Shown piece after piece: positions 41,799-49,913 of a stretch of DNA of 64,000 nucleotides. Both the position numbers and the translations under genes were made by a program. The notes below the pieces were generated by a model, which did no database searches, was not told the origin of the DNA, and saw only the letters and a list, made by a program, of their open reading frames with translations. Every line of letters starts with the position of its first letter. The stretch's first letter is position 1. The stretch comes from Tissierellales bacterium (GTDB lineage Bacteria > Bacillota > Clostridia > Tissierellales > Tissierellaceae), in assembly GCA_030146705.1 (NCBI GenBank), contig JASLBE010000017.1:82294-146293 (forward strand), in the 5' to 3' direction.

Positions 41799-43010
41799 TT
41801 ATTCCTCCTCAACTTCCAGCTCTTTAACAGTCTTTTTATAAAATCCATATTTGTCATTGTCAAGTAAAAATATAGTATCCTGGTTTACATCAACCTGTAA
41901 AACTTCTTGCTTGTGGTCTAGGAAAACCTCCCCATTTTTAACCAGCACAAGACCATTTTCATTATAGAGGATAAGCTCATCTTTAAACAAGCCCCTCTCA
42001 AATAGTTTTATCCCAGTATATTGTTCAGTAAAGGTTAAATCTTCCTTGGTTTCACCCTTGTTGTCTAGGATGGTCAAATGGTTACCATTTAAAACATAGA
42101 TATTATTTCCCTCAACCTCCATATTTTTTATCAAGGGGAAGTCCCTCTTCCAAGCAATCTCATTTTCTGATATATAATAGAGGTTATTATCTGTAAGAAC
42201 TAAAAGGTTACCCAGGTTTATATACTTTAAGTCTAGGACTATTTCCCCATCAAAGTAAAGACTTTCCTTATCCCTTAAGTTACTATACAAGTCCAGCCTT
42301 GTTCCAAGAGATTTCTCATCTATATTTAAGACAGCTATGGCGACCTTTTCCTTGCTTGGAAAATAATCATAAGTCAAGATACTTTCCCCATCATAAGCAT
42401 ACTTCATAGTATTGTTAAAGCTACTATCTATTATCCCTATGGCTTCACTTCCATCCTTCTTAGTATGGTAGATTAGGTTGTCCGCTTCCTCCCTCATACT
42501 AAACAAGGGGCTATTTAATGGGATCCTCTCAACCATTTCTGCCTTTGAGTTTAAGAAATATATTATCCCATCTTCTGGATTGCCTAAAAATATGTACTTA
42601 TTCCCTGGAACTATTATTGGGTCATACATATTTAAGGCCATATTATAGCTAAGTCCCTCCTCAGTTAAGGACCTTAGAAATATCTTCCCATTTTGCCATT
42701 TATAAAGATAATTTTTATACATGCCAAACTTGGTCCCCTCTAAATTTTCTATAGAGTCTTCCATTTTTAAGACATTTACCTTTTCTATATTTTTTCCAGG
42801 CAGGCTAAGGCCGGAAAATTTACCTGGCTTAAAAATTAAAAACAAGATACCAACTACCAGGAAGAATAAGGCCAGGACCAGCTTAGGGTCCCTTAGCTTA
42901 AATTTTCCAGGCCTTATTTTTTTAAAATCAATCTTTTTACCTAGCCTAGGCTTATTTTTTTCCTCTGTTTCTCCTATTTTATTTTCCTTATTATCTATAT
43001 TATTATCCAT
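41799..43010 (-). CDS. Membrane-anchored protein with beta-propeller-like repeats
   Basis: About 403 aa: an acidic, asparagine-rich cytoplasmic start, a basic stretch, one membrane helix (LVLALFFLVVGILFLIF, about residues 45-62), then about 330 extracellular residues with repeating short beta-strand units (KMEDSIENLEG, YLYKWQNGKIFL, YIFLGNPEDGIIYFLNS, NIYVLNGNHLTILDNKG). This layout is like DUF5711-type proteins; I am not certain of the family and no catalytic motif is visible. ATG 43010 is chosen because GGGGAG precedes it. Position just before mscS suggests an envelope role. Confidence 0.65.
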   Translation of the reverse strand: MDNNIDNKENKIGETEEKNKPRLGKKIDFKKIRPGKFKLRDPKLVLALFFLVVGILFLIFKPGKFSGLSLPGKNIEKVNVLKMEDSIENLEGTKFGMYKNYLYKWQNGKIFLRSLTEEGLSYNMALNMYDPIIVPGNKYIFLGNPEDGIIYFLNSKAEMVERIPLNSPLFSMREEADNLIYHTKKDGSEAIGIIDSSFNNTMKYAYDGESILTYDYFPSKEKVAIAVLNIDEKSLGTRLDLYSNLRDKESLYFDGEIVLDLKYINLGNLLVLTDNNLYYISENEIAWKRDFPLIKNMEVEGNNIYVLNGNHLTILDNKGETKEDLTFTEQYTGIKLFERGLFKDELILYNENGLVLVKNGEVFLDHKQEVLQVDVNQDTIFLLDNDKYGFYKKTVKELEVEEE

Positions 43011-43093
43011 ATTACTCCCCATATCTCTAAAGTATATTTTCTCCTAGTTAATTATACCATAATTTATAGGTCCAGGCTTTTAACTAGCTAGTT

Positions 43094-43888
43094 TTAGTCT
43101 AAAGACTTAAAAAAATCTTCCAGCTTAGTATTTACCAAGTCCCCATATTCAAAAACTAAAAAATGGCTCCCATTTAAGACATTAGAAATTTTTAAATTTG
43201 AAAAATTTTCCCTTAGCCTATAAAAACTTTCATACTTGAAAAAATTACTTTTTCCACCAAAAATCAAAAGACTTGGAAGCCCTATACTTATCCCAGTAAA
43301 ATCTGCCTGGCAAAGTTCTCTATACATACAATAAAAGGCCTCCTTATTGGTCCTCGCCATCTCCTGTAAAAGACCAGACCCTTCCTTGCCATTTAAACTA
43401 AAGTTTAAAAATTTTTCCAAGTAGCCCCTATAGTCCTTCTCTATTAGGTCTAGGTCTTCCTTGGCGTCCTTAATAAAATATTGGCCCTTTTTAAAACCAA
43501 AACCATAGTCCTGGTCATTTACAAACTTTAAGACCATATCAATTAAAACTAGGCCCCCTATTTCCTCCTCACCATATAGGTCTAAATACTTTAAGACTAT
43601 ATGGACACCTAGGGACCAGGCAATAATAATAGGCTTATTAAGGTCTAGTTGCCCTATTAGGTCTTTTAAGTCCCTGGCCAAGGCTCCTAAAGAATAGTCA
43701 CTAGCAAGTCCCGACCTACCGTGGCCCCTTAAGCTATAGGCAACAACCCTATTTTTATCCTTAAAATACTCTAGCTGGTAAAAATATGAACTTATAGATC
43801 CTCCTAGTCCGTGGATAAAAACAAGGGGTCTTCCCTCTCCCTGGTCCACATAGTTTATCTTAACACCATCCCTACTAGTAAAGTACAT
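43094..43888 (-). CDS. Alpha/beta hydrolase
   Basis: 264 aa. Oxyanion-hole motif VFIHGLGGS, nucleophile elbow IAWSLGVH (Ser within W-S-L-G), an acidic residue after LLIFGGKSN, and histidine in LNGSHFLVFE. The compact length is that of esterase or peptidase-like members of the fold; the substrate is unknown. A GGGGTGG site precedes the ATG. It lies between the terminator of the 3-hydroxybutyrate operon and the membrane-anchored protein. Confidence 0.82.
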   Translation of the reverse strand: MYFTSRDGVKINYVDQGEGRPLVFIHGLGGSISSYFYQLEYFKDKNRVVAYSLRGHGRSGLASDYSLGALARDLKDLIGQLDLNKPIIIAWSLGVHIVLKYLDLYGEEEIGGLVLIDMVLKFVNDQDYGFGFKKGQYFIKDAKEDLDLIEKDYRGYLEKFLNFSLNGKEGSGLLQEMARTNKEAFYCMYRELCQADFTGISIGLPSLLIFGGKSNFFKYESFYRLRENFSNLKISNVLNGSHFLVFEYGDLVNTKLEDFFKSLD

Positions 43889-43914
43889 CCTACCACCCCT
43901 AATTTATTATAATA

Positions 43915-43944
43915 TAAAAAAGACTTAGTTAAAAAACTAAGTCT
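43915..43944 (-). terminator. Terminator of the 3-hydroxybutyrate operon
   Basis: AGACTTAGTT-AAAA-AACTAAGTCT, T-run on the minus strand. Confidence 0.9.
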
Positions 43945-43961
43945 TTTTATTTACTTTTCCC

Positions 43962-44906
43962 TTATTTTTTATAAATATGTTTTAACATTTCAAAAAGCAT
44001 CTTATCTCTATTTTTAATAGCTTCCTCATCTTTTCCATTGGAGTAGTCATAAAAACCTTTTTTAGACTTAACCCCAAGTTCCTTTTTATCTATTAGTTCT
44101 TGTAAAATTTCCTGTGGTTTTTTACTATCTGCCAGGTCTTCAAATAAATAAGAAGAAATATTGTAGAAGGTATCTAATCCACCAAGGTCAGCTGTTTCTA
44201 AAGGTCCTATTAAAGGATACCTAAAACCAGGACCATACTTCATAGCCTTGTCCACATCTTCAGGACTAGCTATTCCTCTTTCAACTATATTTACAGCCTC
44301 CCTAAAGGCAGCAAACTGTAACCTATTTCCTATAAAACCATAGGCATCTTTTAAAACTACAACTGAAACCTTATTAATATTTTCTAAAACTTCCTTTAAA
44401 AGGTCCACAGTCCCATCACTAGTTTCATCTGCCCTAATTAGTTCAACTAGGGGAATTATATGGGCTGGATTCCAAAAATGGGTTCCAATAAACCTATCTT
44501 TTTTAATAATTTTTTGAGAAATATCATTTACACTTAGGCCAGAAGTATTTGTAGCAAAAATTGTATCCTCCCTACAAATCCCCTCTATTTCCTTCCAATA
44601 ATTTTGCTTAATCTCAAGGTTTTCAACTATGGCCTCTATTACTATATCCACATCCTTAAAGTCCTTCACATCAGTTGTAAACTCAATATTTTCCAAAACC
44701 ATCCTAGCTTCCTTATCAGTCATTAAACCCTCATCTATAAAGGAAGAGTTAAAAACCTCTATTAACTTCCTAGACTTATCTAAAAATTCATCCTTTATAT
44801 CAGCCAGGATAACCTTATATCCCTTGTTGGCAAAAATTTGTGCTATGCCTGAACCCATTGTACCTGCTCCAGAAACTCCTATTAATTTAATATCTTCCAT
44901 CTTCAT
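43962..44906 (-). CDS. 3-hydroxyacyl-CoA dehydrogenase-family protein
   Basis: 314 aa with NAD-binding GAGTMGSGIAQIFANKGYKV and catalytic His/Glu region GTHFWNPAHIIPLVELI. The family normally oxidises (S)-3-hydroxyacyl-CoA. The W-N-P-A-H-I-I-P-L-V-E-L variant resembles the lambda-crystallin / carnitine-dehydrogenase branch more than canonical butyryl-type Hbd (FFNPVPMMSLVEVI, as in the paralogue at 48809-49675). It may therefore use free 3-hydroxy acids; this is inference. It is last in the sigma-54-driven operon with bdh and a GntP permease, 18 nt after the permease. Confidence 0.8.
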   Translation of the reverse strand: MKMEDIKLIGVSGAGTMGSGIAQIFANKGYKVILADIKDEFLDKSRKLIEVFNSSFIDEGLMTDKEARMVLENIEFTTDVKDFKDVDIVIEAIVENLEIKQNYWKEIEGICREDTIFATNTSGLSVNDISQKIIKKDRFIGTHFWNPAHIIPLVELIRADETSDGTVDLLKEVLENINKVSVVVLKDAYGFIGNRLQFAAFREAVNIVERGIASPEDVDKAMKYGPGFRYPLIGPLETADLGGLDTFYNISSYLFEDLADSKKPQEILQELIDKKELGVKSKKGFYDYSNGKDEEAIKNRDKMLFEMLKHIYKK

Positions 44907-44924
44907 AATTATTCTCCTCTCCTT

Positions 44925-46229
44925 TTAGACAAAACCTAAAGTTGCAACTATTATGGCTGGTATTGATGATAATACTGGCAATAATAGCGATGTTACGAAT
45001 ATATCGATATAAGACTCCTTGTGGGTCATTCCTGTTATGGCAAGTAGGGTTAAAACAGCCCCATTGTGTGGAAGGGTGTCTAAACCTCCAGAAGCCAAAG
45101 ATGCTACCCTGTGAAAGGCCTGTGGACTTATGCCAGTTTGTAGGGCTATTTGGTAGTACTTTTCACCCAGGGCCTCCAGGGCTATCCCCATACCTCCTGA
45201 AGCTGAACCTGTTGCACCTGCCAATAGGTTTACTGCTATGGCTTGGGAAATTAAAGGACTTCCCTTTATGCCTAAAACTGCATTGGTTAAAATCTTAAAG
45301 CCTGGAACAGTCTTTACAACTGACCCAAATCCAACTGCTGCTGAAGTATTCATAATGGCAGTTATAGAACCATTTGCACCATCACTAACAGTCTTGGTAA
45401 AGCCCTTGTATTTTTTATACCCAACTATCATAGATACAACTATACCCGCTAGTAGGGCCTCTACTATATTTATATCCCTATTGAAAATTTTTCCTCCTAG
45501 GTTTAAGGAAAGGACAACAACTAGTAGGGGTAGAATTGCAAATATAGGACTAGGGTCTTTTATATCTGTTACTTCTTCCTCTTTAACATTACTTGGCTCA
45601 GTAAATACTTCTCCCTTTGCCCTATAAGTTTTTTCCCTCCACCTTAAATATAAATAACCTAGTCCAAACATAAATACCGTTGCAGCAATCCCCATCTTGG
45701 CACCAGCCGTTGGTGTTGTATGGTAGTATTCCATAGGGATTAGGTTTTGAATTTGTGGTGAACCTGGTAGGGCTGTCATTGTAAAGGTAAAAGATCCAAG
45801 AGCTATAGTTCCTGGTATTAATTTCCTAGTAATATTTGCCTCCCTAAATAAGGCCAAAGCCAATGGGTACATGGCAAAAACTACTACAAATAAACTAATT
45901 CCTCCATAAGTTAAAACAGCACAACCTATAATAACTCCTAAAATTGCCCTTTCTGCTCCAAAAATCTTTGTCAACCATTCTGCTATTGACCTAGCCGCCC
46001 CAGTATAATCCATTAGGTGGCCAAATATTGCACCTAGCATAAAGGTTGGGAACCAGGACTTGGTAAAGCCTACAAATCCAGTCATATAAACATCTGTATA
46101 GGCTGGCAAAAGGTCTAAACCACCAGTTATTGCAACAACCATTGCAGTAAGTGGTGCCACCCACATTATAGAGTAGCCCCTATAAGCCAAAGCCATTAAT
46201 AATACTAAACCTAAGATAATTCCGAACAT
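44925..46229 (-). CDS. GntP-family permease
   Basis: 434 aa with about 12 membrane helices and GntP-type features, such as FMLGAIFGHLMDYTGAARSIAEWL and ASGGLDTLPHNGAVLTLL near the C-terminus. GntP permeases import gluconate and related hydroxy acids; several in Clostridia are linked to 3-hydroxybutyrate. Placement between bdh (15 nt) and a 3-hydroxyacyl dehydrogenase (18 nt) points to 3-hydroxybutyrate or a similar short hydroxy acid. AAGGAGG precedes the ATG. Confidence 0.85.
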   Translation of the reverse strand: MFGIILGLVLLMALAYRGYSIMWVAPLTAMVVAITGGLDLLPAYTDVYMTGFVGFTKSWFPTFMLGAIFGHLMDYTGAARSIAEWLTKIFGAERAILGVIIGCAVLTYGGISLFVVVFAMYPLALALFREANITRKLIPGTIALGSFTFTMTALPGSPQIQNLIPMEYYHTTPTAGAKMGIAATVFMFGLGYLYLRWREKTYRAKGEVFTEPSNVKEEEVTDIKDPSPIFAILPLLVVVLSLNLGGKIFNRDINIVEALLAGIVVSMIVGYKKYKGFTKTVSDGANGSITAIMNTSAAVGFGSVVKTVPGFKILTNAVLGIKGSPLISQAIAVNLLAGATGSASGGMGIALEALGEKYYQIALQTGISPQAFHRVASLASGGLDTLPHNGAVLTLLAITGMTHKESYIDIFVTSLLLPVLSSIPAIIVATLGFV

Positions 46230-46244
46230 TATATTTCCTCCTTA

Positions 46245-47006
46245 TTAGCTGGCAGTCCAACCACCATCAATATTTATTGCTCCACCTGTCATATGGTTCC
46301 CTGCCTTAGAGCAAAGTAACCTTACTATGTCTGCTATATCTCCTGGTTCAATTAGGGATTTTATAAAAGATTTTTCCAGCATTATATCCCTAACTACTTC
46401 TTCTTCAGATATATTGTGGGTCCTAGCTTGGTCAGCTATTTGGTTGTCAACAAGAGGTGTCCTAACATAGGATGGACATATTGCATTACAAGTTATGCCA
46501 AACTCTCCACCTTCCGTTGCAGTTACCTTTGTAAGTCCCATTAGTCCGTGTTTGGCTGATACATAGGCTGACTTATATTGGGAAGCCACTAGGCCGTGGA
46601 TAGAACTTAGGTTAATAATCCTTCCCCAGTTTTGCTTTTTCATATATGGCCAAGCATACTTGGTTAATAAAAATGGTGCAGTTAACATTAGGGAAATTAT
46701 GAAATTCCACTTGTCTTCAGGGAAATTTTCAATAGTTTCCACATGCTGGATACCAGCAACATTTATTAAAACATCAATAGTTCCATATTTTTCAACTGTA
46801 TAGTCAACAGCCGCCTTACAATCCTCTGCCTTAGTTAGGTCTGCCCTAAAGAAGCTAGCCCCTATTTTTTCAGACTCCTCCCTAAGCTTATCCTCATTAA
46901 TATCTACCATAACTACCCTGGCCCCATCTTTTATAATCTCTTGGGAAACAGCAAGGCCAATCCCACTTGCTCCACCTGTAATTAAACATACTTTATCTTT
47001 TAACAT
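46245..47006 (-). CDS. bdhA: 3-hydroxybutyrate dehydrogenase (SDR family)
   Basis: Oxidises (R)-3-hydroxybutyrate to acetoacetate with NAD. 253-aa short-chain dehydrogenase with TGGASGIG (residues 10-17), NVAG, catalytic S/Y/K in SSIHGLVAS and YVSAKHG, and the bdh-type stretches AGIQHVETIENFPEDKW and GAINIDGGW at the end. The GRIINLSSIHGLVAS segment is closely typical of 3-hydroxybutyrate dehydrogenases. First gene of the operon behind a sigma-54 promoter. Confidence 0.9.
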   Translation of the reverse strand: MLKDKVCLITGGASGIGLAVSQEIIKDGARVVMVDINEDKLREESEKIGASFFRADLTKAEDCKAAVDYTVEKYGTIDVLINVAGIQHVETIENFPEDKWNFIISLMLTAPFLLTKYAWPYMKKQNWGRIINLSSIHGLVASQYKSAYVSAKHGLMGLTKVTATEGGEFGITCNAICPSYVRTPLVDNQIADQARTHNISEEEVVRDIMLEKSFIKSLIEPGDIADIVRLLCSKAGNHMTGGAINIDGGWTAS

Positions 47007-47058
47007 AAAAAACCTCCTAATAAGATTTACTTAGTTCTCTTTACAGGTCTAATATAGT

Positions 47059-47075
47059 TGCAAAAACTATGCCAA
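47059..47075 (-). promoter_or_regulatory. Sigma-54 promoter of the 3-hydroxybutyrate operon
   Basis: Minus-strand TTGGCATAGTTTTTGCA: GG and GC elements separated by exactly 10 nt, near-consensus for -24/-12. It is about 53 bp from the bdh start. Confidence 0.87.
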
Positions 47076-47170
47076 GTAAAATATTATTTTTAAGAATGGC
47101 TATATTGTCAGATTTTTCCGTAAACTTAGATATATATTTCACATACTTTCCTGGATTTTAATAAAATATT

Positions 47171-47214
47171 AAAAAAAACCAGGAAAAATGTATTTTTTTA
47201 TTACATATTCCTGG
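47171..47214 (-). terminator. Terminator of the sigma-54 activator gene
   Basis: On the minus strand CCAGGA...TCCTGG (47214-47209 with 47184-47179) encloses an inner ATGTA/TACAT stem and is followed by eight Ts. Its loop contains the first of the three operator-like repeats. Confidence 0.7.
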
Positions 47215-47289
47215 CTTTCTTTTAATTTTCTGTACTTTTTTATTACATATTTTCCAATAATAAAAAATATTGTGTACTTTTTTATTACA
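47189..47289. repeat. Three 17-bp activator sites, 42-bp period
   Basis: TGTA[T/C]TTTTTTATTACA at 47189-47205, 47231-47247 and 47273-47289. Copies 2 and 3 are identical; copy 1 differs by one base. Each has TGTA-N9-TACA dyad ends. Both intervals are exactly 42 bp, four helical turns. They lie 114-230 bp upstream of the sigma-54 promoter; copy 3 overlaps the activator gene's stop codon. Confidence 0.82.
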
Positions 47290-48661
47290 GTCCAATCTTG
47301 TAGTCTTCTATTTTCTTATAGAGGTTGGTCCTACTTATACCAAGTTTTTTAGCAGTTTCAGCCTTGTTTCCACCAGTTGCCAAAAGGGCCCTTACTATTT
47401 CTCTCCTCTCAAGATTTTCAACAGACTCCTTTAAATTATTTATTTCATACTGCTCCAAATTTATAACCATATTAGGTGGCAGGTGCCTAGGTTCTATAAC
47501 CTTATCATCTCCAAGAAAATTAATGGCCCTTTCCAAGGTATTTTTAAGCTCCCTTACATTACCATACCAGGGGTAGCTTTTTAAAATTTCCATAGTTTCC
47601 TTAGAAATTCCCAAAACATCAATCTCCTCAAACCTAGCAAGCTTTTCAACCAGGTGCTTGGACAAGATGTCTATATCTTCAATCCTATTTCTAAGGGGGA
47701 GAATATATAAATTAACAATATTTAACCTATGGTAGAGGTCCAACCTAAAAGTCCCCTCCTCGACCATTTTCTCCAAGTTCCTATTGGTTACAGCAATAAC
47801 CCTAACATCAACCTTCCTCTCCTTAATGGACCCTAACTTTTCTATCTCCCTCTCCTCTAGGGCCCTAAGAAGTTTACCCTGCATATTAAGGGGGATCTCC
47901 CCAATTTCATCTAAAAATATAATTCCCCCATCTGCCGCCTCAAATTTTCCAAGCTTTCCACCCTTTCTAGCACCTGTAAAGGCACCATCCTCATAGCCAA
48001 AAAGCTCAGACTCCATTAGCTCATAGGGGATGGCACTACAATTCACCTTAATAAAGGGCATACCCACCCTCCTACTATTTTTATAAATAGCATGGGCAAA
48101 AAGTTCCTTGCCAGTCCCACTTTCCCCTTGGATTAAAATATCAGAATTAGTCTTGGCTATTGACTTTATCCTATTTTTTAACTGGATCATCTCAGGATTA
48201 ATGGTAATAATATTTTCCAAGTCATACTCAGCAATGCTCTCAATATCTAGGGCAGACTTATACTTCATAATTTCATTTTCCATCTCCCTAATCTTCTTTG
48301 TAAGCTCCCCAAGGTCATCAGTATCCTTAAACAAGACCTTGCCAATGGCCCCAATAATTTCTCCATCTACAACAATAGGAACCCTAGTAGCTATAATACT
48401 TTGGGTATTTATCTTTTGTAGGTCGGCAAACTCCTTTTTACCCGTTTTACAAACCAGGTGGAGCCTAGTGTTTTCTATAACTTCTGTAACATGTTTCCCG
48501 ACAACCTCTCCCTCAATCTTTAAAAACTTCCTATACTCATAGCTCATATCTACTATAAACCCATTTTTATCAACTATTACTATGGCATCTTCCAGGGCAT
48601 CTATTATATAGGTAAAAAATTTTATAAACTTTTCATTATTAATAATATCTTTTAATTCCAT
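47285..48661 (-). CDS. Sigma-54-dependent activator with PAS domain
   Basis: 458 aa. The N-terminal PAS domain (residues about 10-120: ALEDAIVIVDKNGFIVDMS) is the likely sensor. The AAA+ domain has Walker A GESGTGKE, the sigma-54-contacting loop GYEDGAFTGA and Walker B IIFLDEIGEI. A Fis-type HTH ends the protein (GGNKAETAKKLGISRTNLYKKIEDY). It lies directly upstream of the 3-hydroxybutyrate operon and probably binds the three 17-bp repeats there. The nearest strong Shine-Dalgarno (AAGGAGG) is about 30 nt from the ATG; no in-frame start lies closer to it, so the start is less certain. Confidence 0.93.
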   Translation of the reverse strand: MELKDIINNEKFIKFFTYIIDALEDAIVIVDKNGFIVDMSYEYRKFLKIEGEVVGKHVTEVIENTRLHLVCKTGKKEFADLQKINTQSIIATRVPIVVDGEIIGAIGKVLFKDTDDLGELTKKIREMENEIMKYKSALDIESIAEYDLENIITINPEMIQLKNRIKSIAKTNSDILIQGESGTGKELFAHAIYKNSRRVGMPFIKVNCSAIPYELMESELFGYEDGAFTGARKGGKLGKFEAADGGIIFLDEIGEIPLNMQGKLLRALEEREIEKLGSIKERKVDVRVIAVTNRNLEKMVEEGTFRLDLYHRLNIVNLYILPLRNRIEDIDILSKHLVEKLARFEEIDVLGISKETMEILKSYPWYGNVRELKNTLERAINFLGDDKVIEPRHLPPNMVINLEQYEINNLKESVENLERREIVRALLATGGNKAETAKKLGISRTNLYKKIEDYKIGL

Positions 48662-48759
48662 AAATTTTCCACTATTAAAATATAGTGCTACCTCCTTAGA
48701 TTAAAATAAGTCCCCAAGTTCACAAGTCTTATTGGTTATTATATCCTATAATCCCCTAT

Positions 48760-48798
48760 ATAAAAAATAAAGGGCAAGGTTTTTTAACCCTGCCCTTT
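48760..48798 (-). terminator. Terminator of hbd
   Basis: AAAGGGCA...TGCCCTTT with GGTT/AACC continuation (48769-48798), then a T-rich tract on the minus strand. Confidence 0.85.
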
Positions 48799-48808
48799 AT
48801 TTTCCCTA

Positions 48809-49675
48809 TTACTTTCTTCTATAATCATAAAAACCTTTTCCAGTTTTTCTTCCTAGCTTATTACCCCTAACCATTTTCCTTAAAAGAGGGTGGGCCCTAT
48901 ACTTAGAGTCCCCATATTCTGTAAATAAAACATCCATTATAGCCAGGCAAACATCAAGCCCAATTAAGTCCCCAAGTTCAAGGGGTCCCATTGGATGGTT
49001 GGCACCAAGTTTCATAGCTGTATCTATGTCTTCCTTACTAGCCACCCCATCAGCTAAAACACCAATCCCCTCATTTATCAATGGGATAAGTATCCTATTT
49101 ACTACAAAGCCAGGAGCCTCCTCTACATCCACTGGAGTCTTGCCTAGGTCTTCTGAAATCTTATATATCCTATCCCTAGTTTCATCAGATGTAGCTATTC
49201 CCTTTATAACTTCAACTAGGCTCATCATAGGTACTGGGTTAAAAAAGTGCATACCCACAACCTTGTCAGGCCTATTTGTTGAACTTGCAATCTCCGTTAT
49301 AGATAGGGATGAAGTGTTGGTAGCAAAGATAGTATCTCCCTTACAAATTTCATCTAACTTACCAAAAGTATCCCTTTTAATCTCCATATTTTCTGCAATT
49401 GCTTCAATTATTAAGTCGCAATCTTTTAAATCATTATAGTCCACTGTAAATAGTATATTATTATAGAAATTATCAGCCTCCTCTTGGCTAATACTTTCAT
49501 TTTTTATATAATGATTATTAAATTTTTCTATAAGGCCCTTAGATCTCTCTAAGCCTTCTTCCCTAATATCAAAAAGAACAACCTTATAATTCCTATTGGC
49601 AAAAACTTGAGCTATTCCTGAACCCATAGTTCCTGCTCCTAAAATTCCTACTTTTCCTATGTCTTTTATTTTCAT
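48809..49675 (-). CDS. hbd: 3-hydroxybutyryl-CoA dehydrogenase
   Basis: 288 aa of the canonical clostridial Hbd type: NAD site GAGTMGSGIAQVFANRNYKV, catalytic motif GMHFFNPVPMMSLVEVI, and C-terminal APGFVVNRILIPLINEG and GRKTGKGFYDYR. It interconverts acetoacetyl-CoA and (S)-3-hydroxybutyryl-CoA in butyrate formation. It is monocistronic, with its own terminator. No crotonase, thiolase or acyl-CoA dehydrogenase lies beside it here. Confidence 0.94.
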   Translation of the reverse strand: MKIKDIGKVGILGAGTMGSGIAQVFANRNYKVVLFDIREEGLERSKGLIEKFNNHYIKNESISQEEADNFYNNILFTVDYNDLKDCDLIIEAIAENMEIKRDTFGKLDEICKGDTIFATNTSSLSITEIASSTNRPDKVVGMHFFNPVPMMSLVEVIKGIATSDETRDRIYKISEDLGKTPVDVEEAPGFVVNRILIPLINEGIGVLADGVASKEDIDTAMKLGANHPMGPLELGDLIGLDVCLAIMDVLFTEYGDSKYRAHPLLRKMVRGNKLGRKTGKGFYDYRRK

Positions 49676-49687
49676 TGCCGCTCTCCT

Positions 49688-49730
49688 TATTGTATCTATT
49701 TAATATTGTCCAATACTATTATTGTATCAA
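49688..49730 (-). promoter_or_regulatory. hbd promoter region with direct repeats
   Basis: Minus-strand TTGATA (49730-49725), 17 bp, AATATT (49707-49702). Two copies of GATACAATAA (minus strand; plus 49688-49697 and 49719-49728), 31 bp apart, overlap the -35 region and the region downstream of the start. Confidence 0.4.
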
Positions 49731-49855
49731 AATTTGACACTTTACTCTACCAATTATAACAGTATTTTAATAAATTTAAAGGGCTTATTTTACCAACTTG
49801 GTATAGGTCCTATAAATCTTATTATTACTAGGCTCTTTTTCCATAATATTTGCAC

Positions 49856-49887
49856 AAAAAAACAAAGTCCTAAGATATAGGACTTTG
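49856..49887 (-). terminator. Terminator of rubrerythrin gene
   Basis: CAAAGTCCTA-AGATA-TAGGACTTTG, then a seven-T run on the minus strand. Confidence 0.9.
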
Positions 49888-49913
49888 CCATAAACTATTA
49901 ATCAAACTACTAA

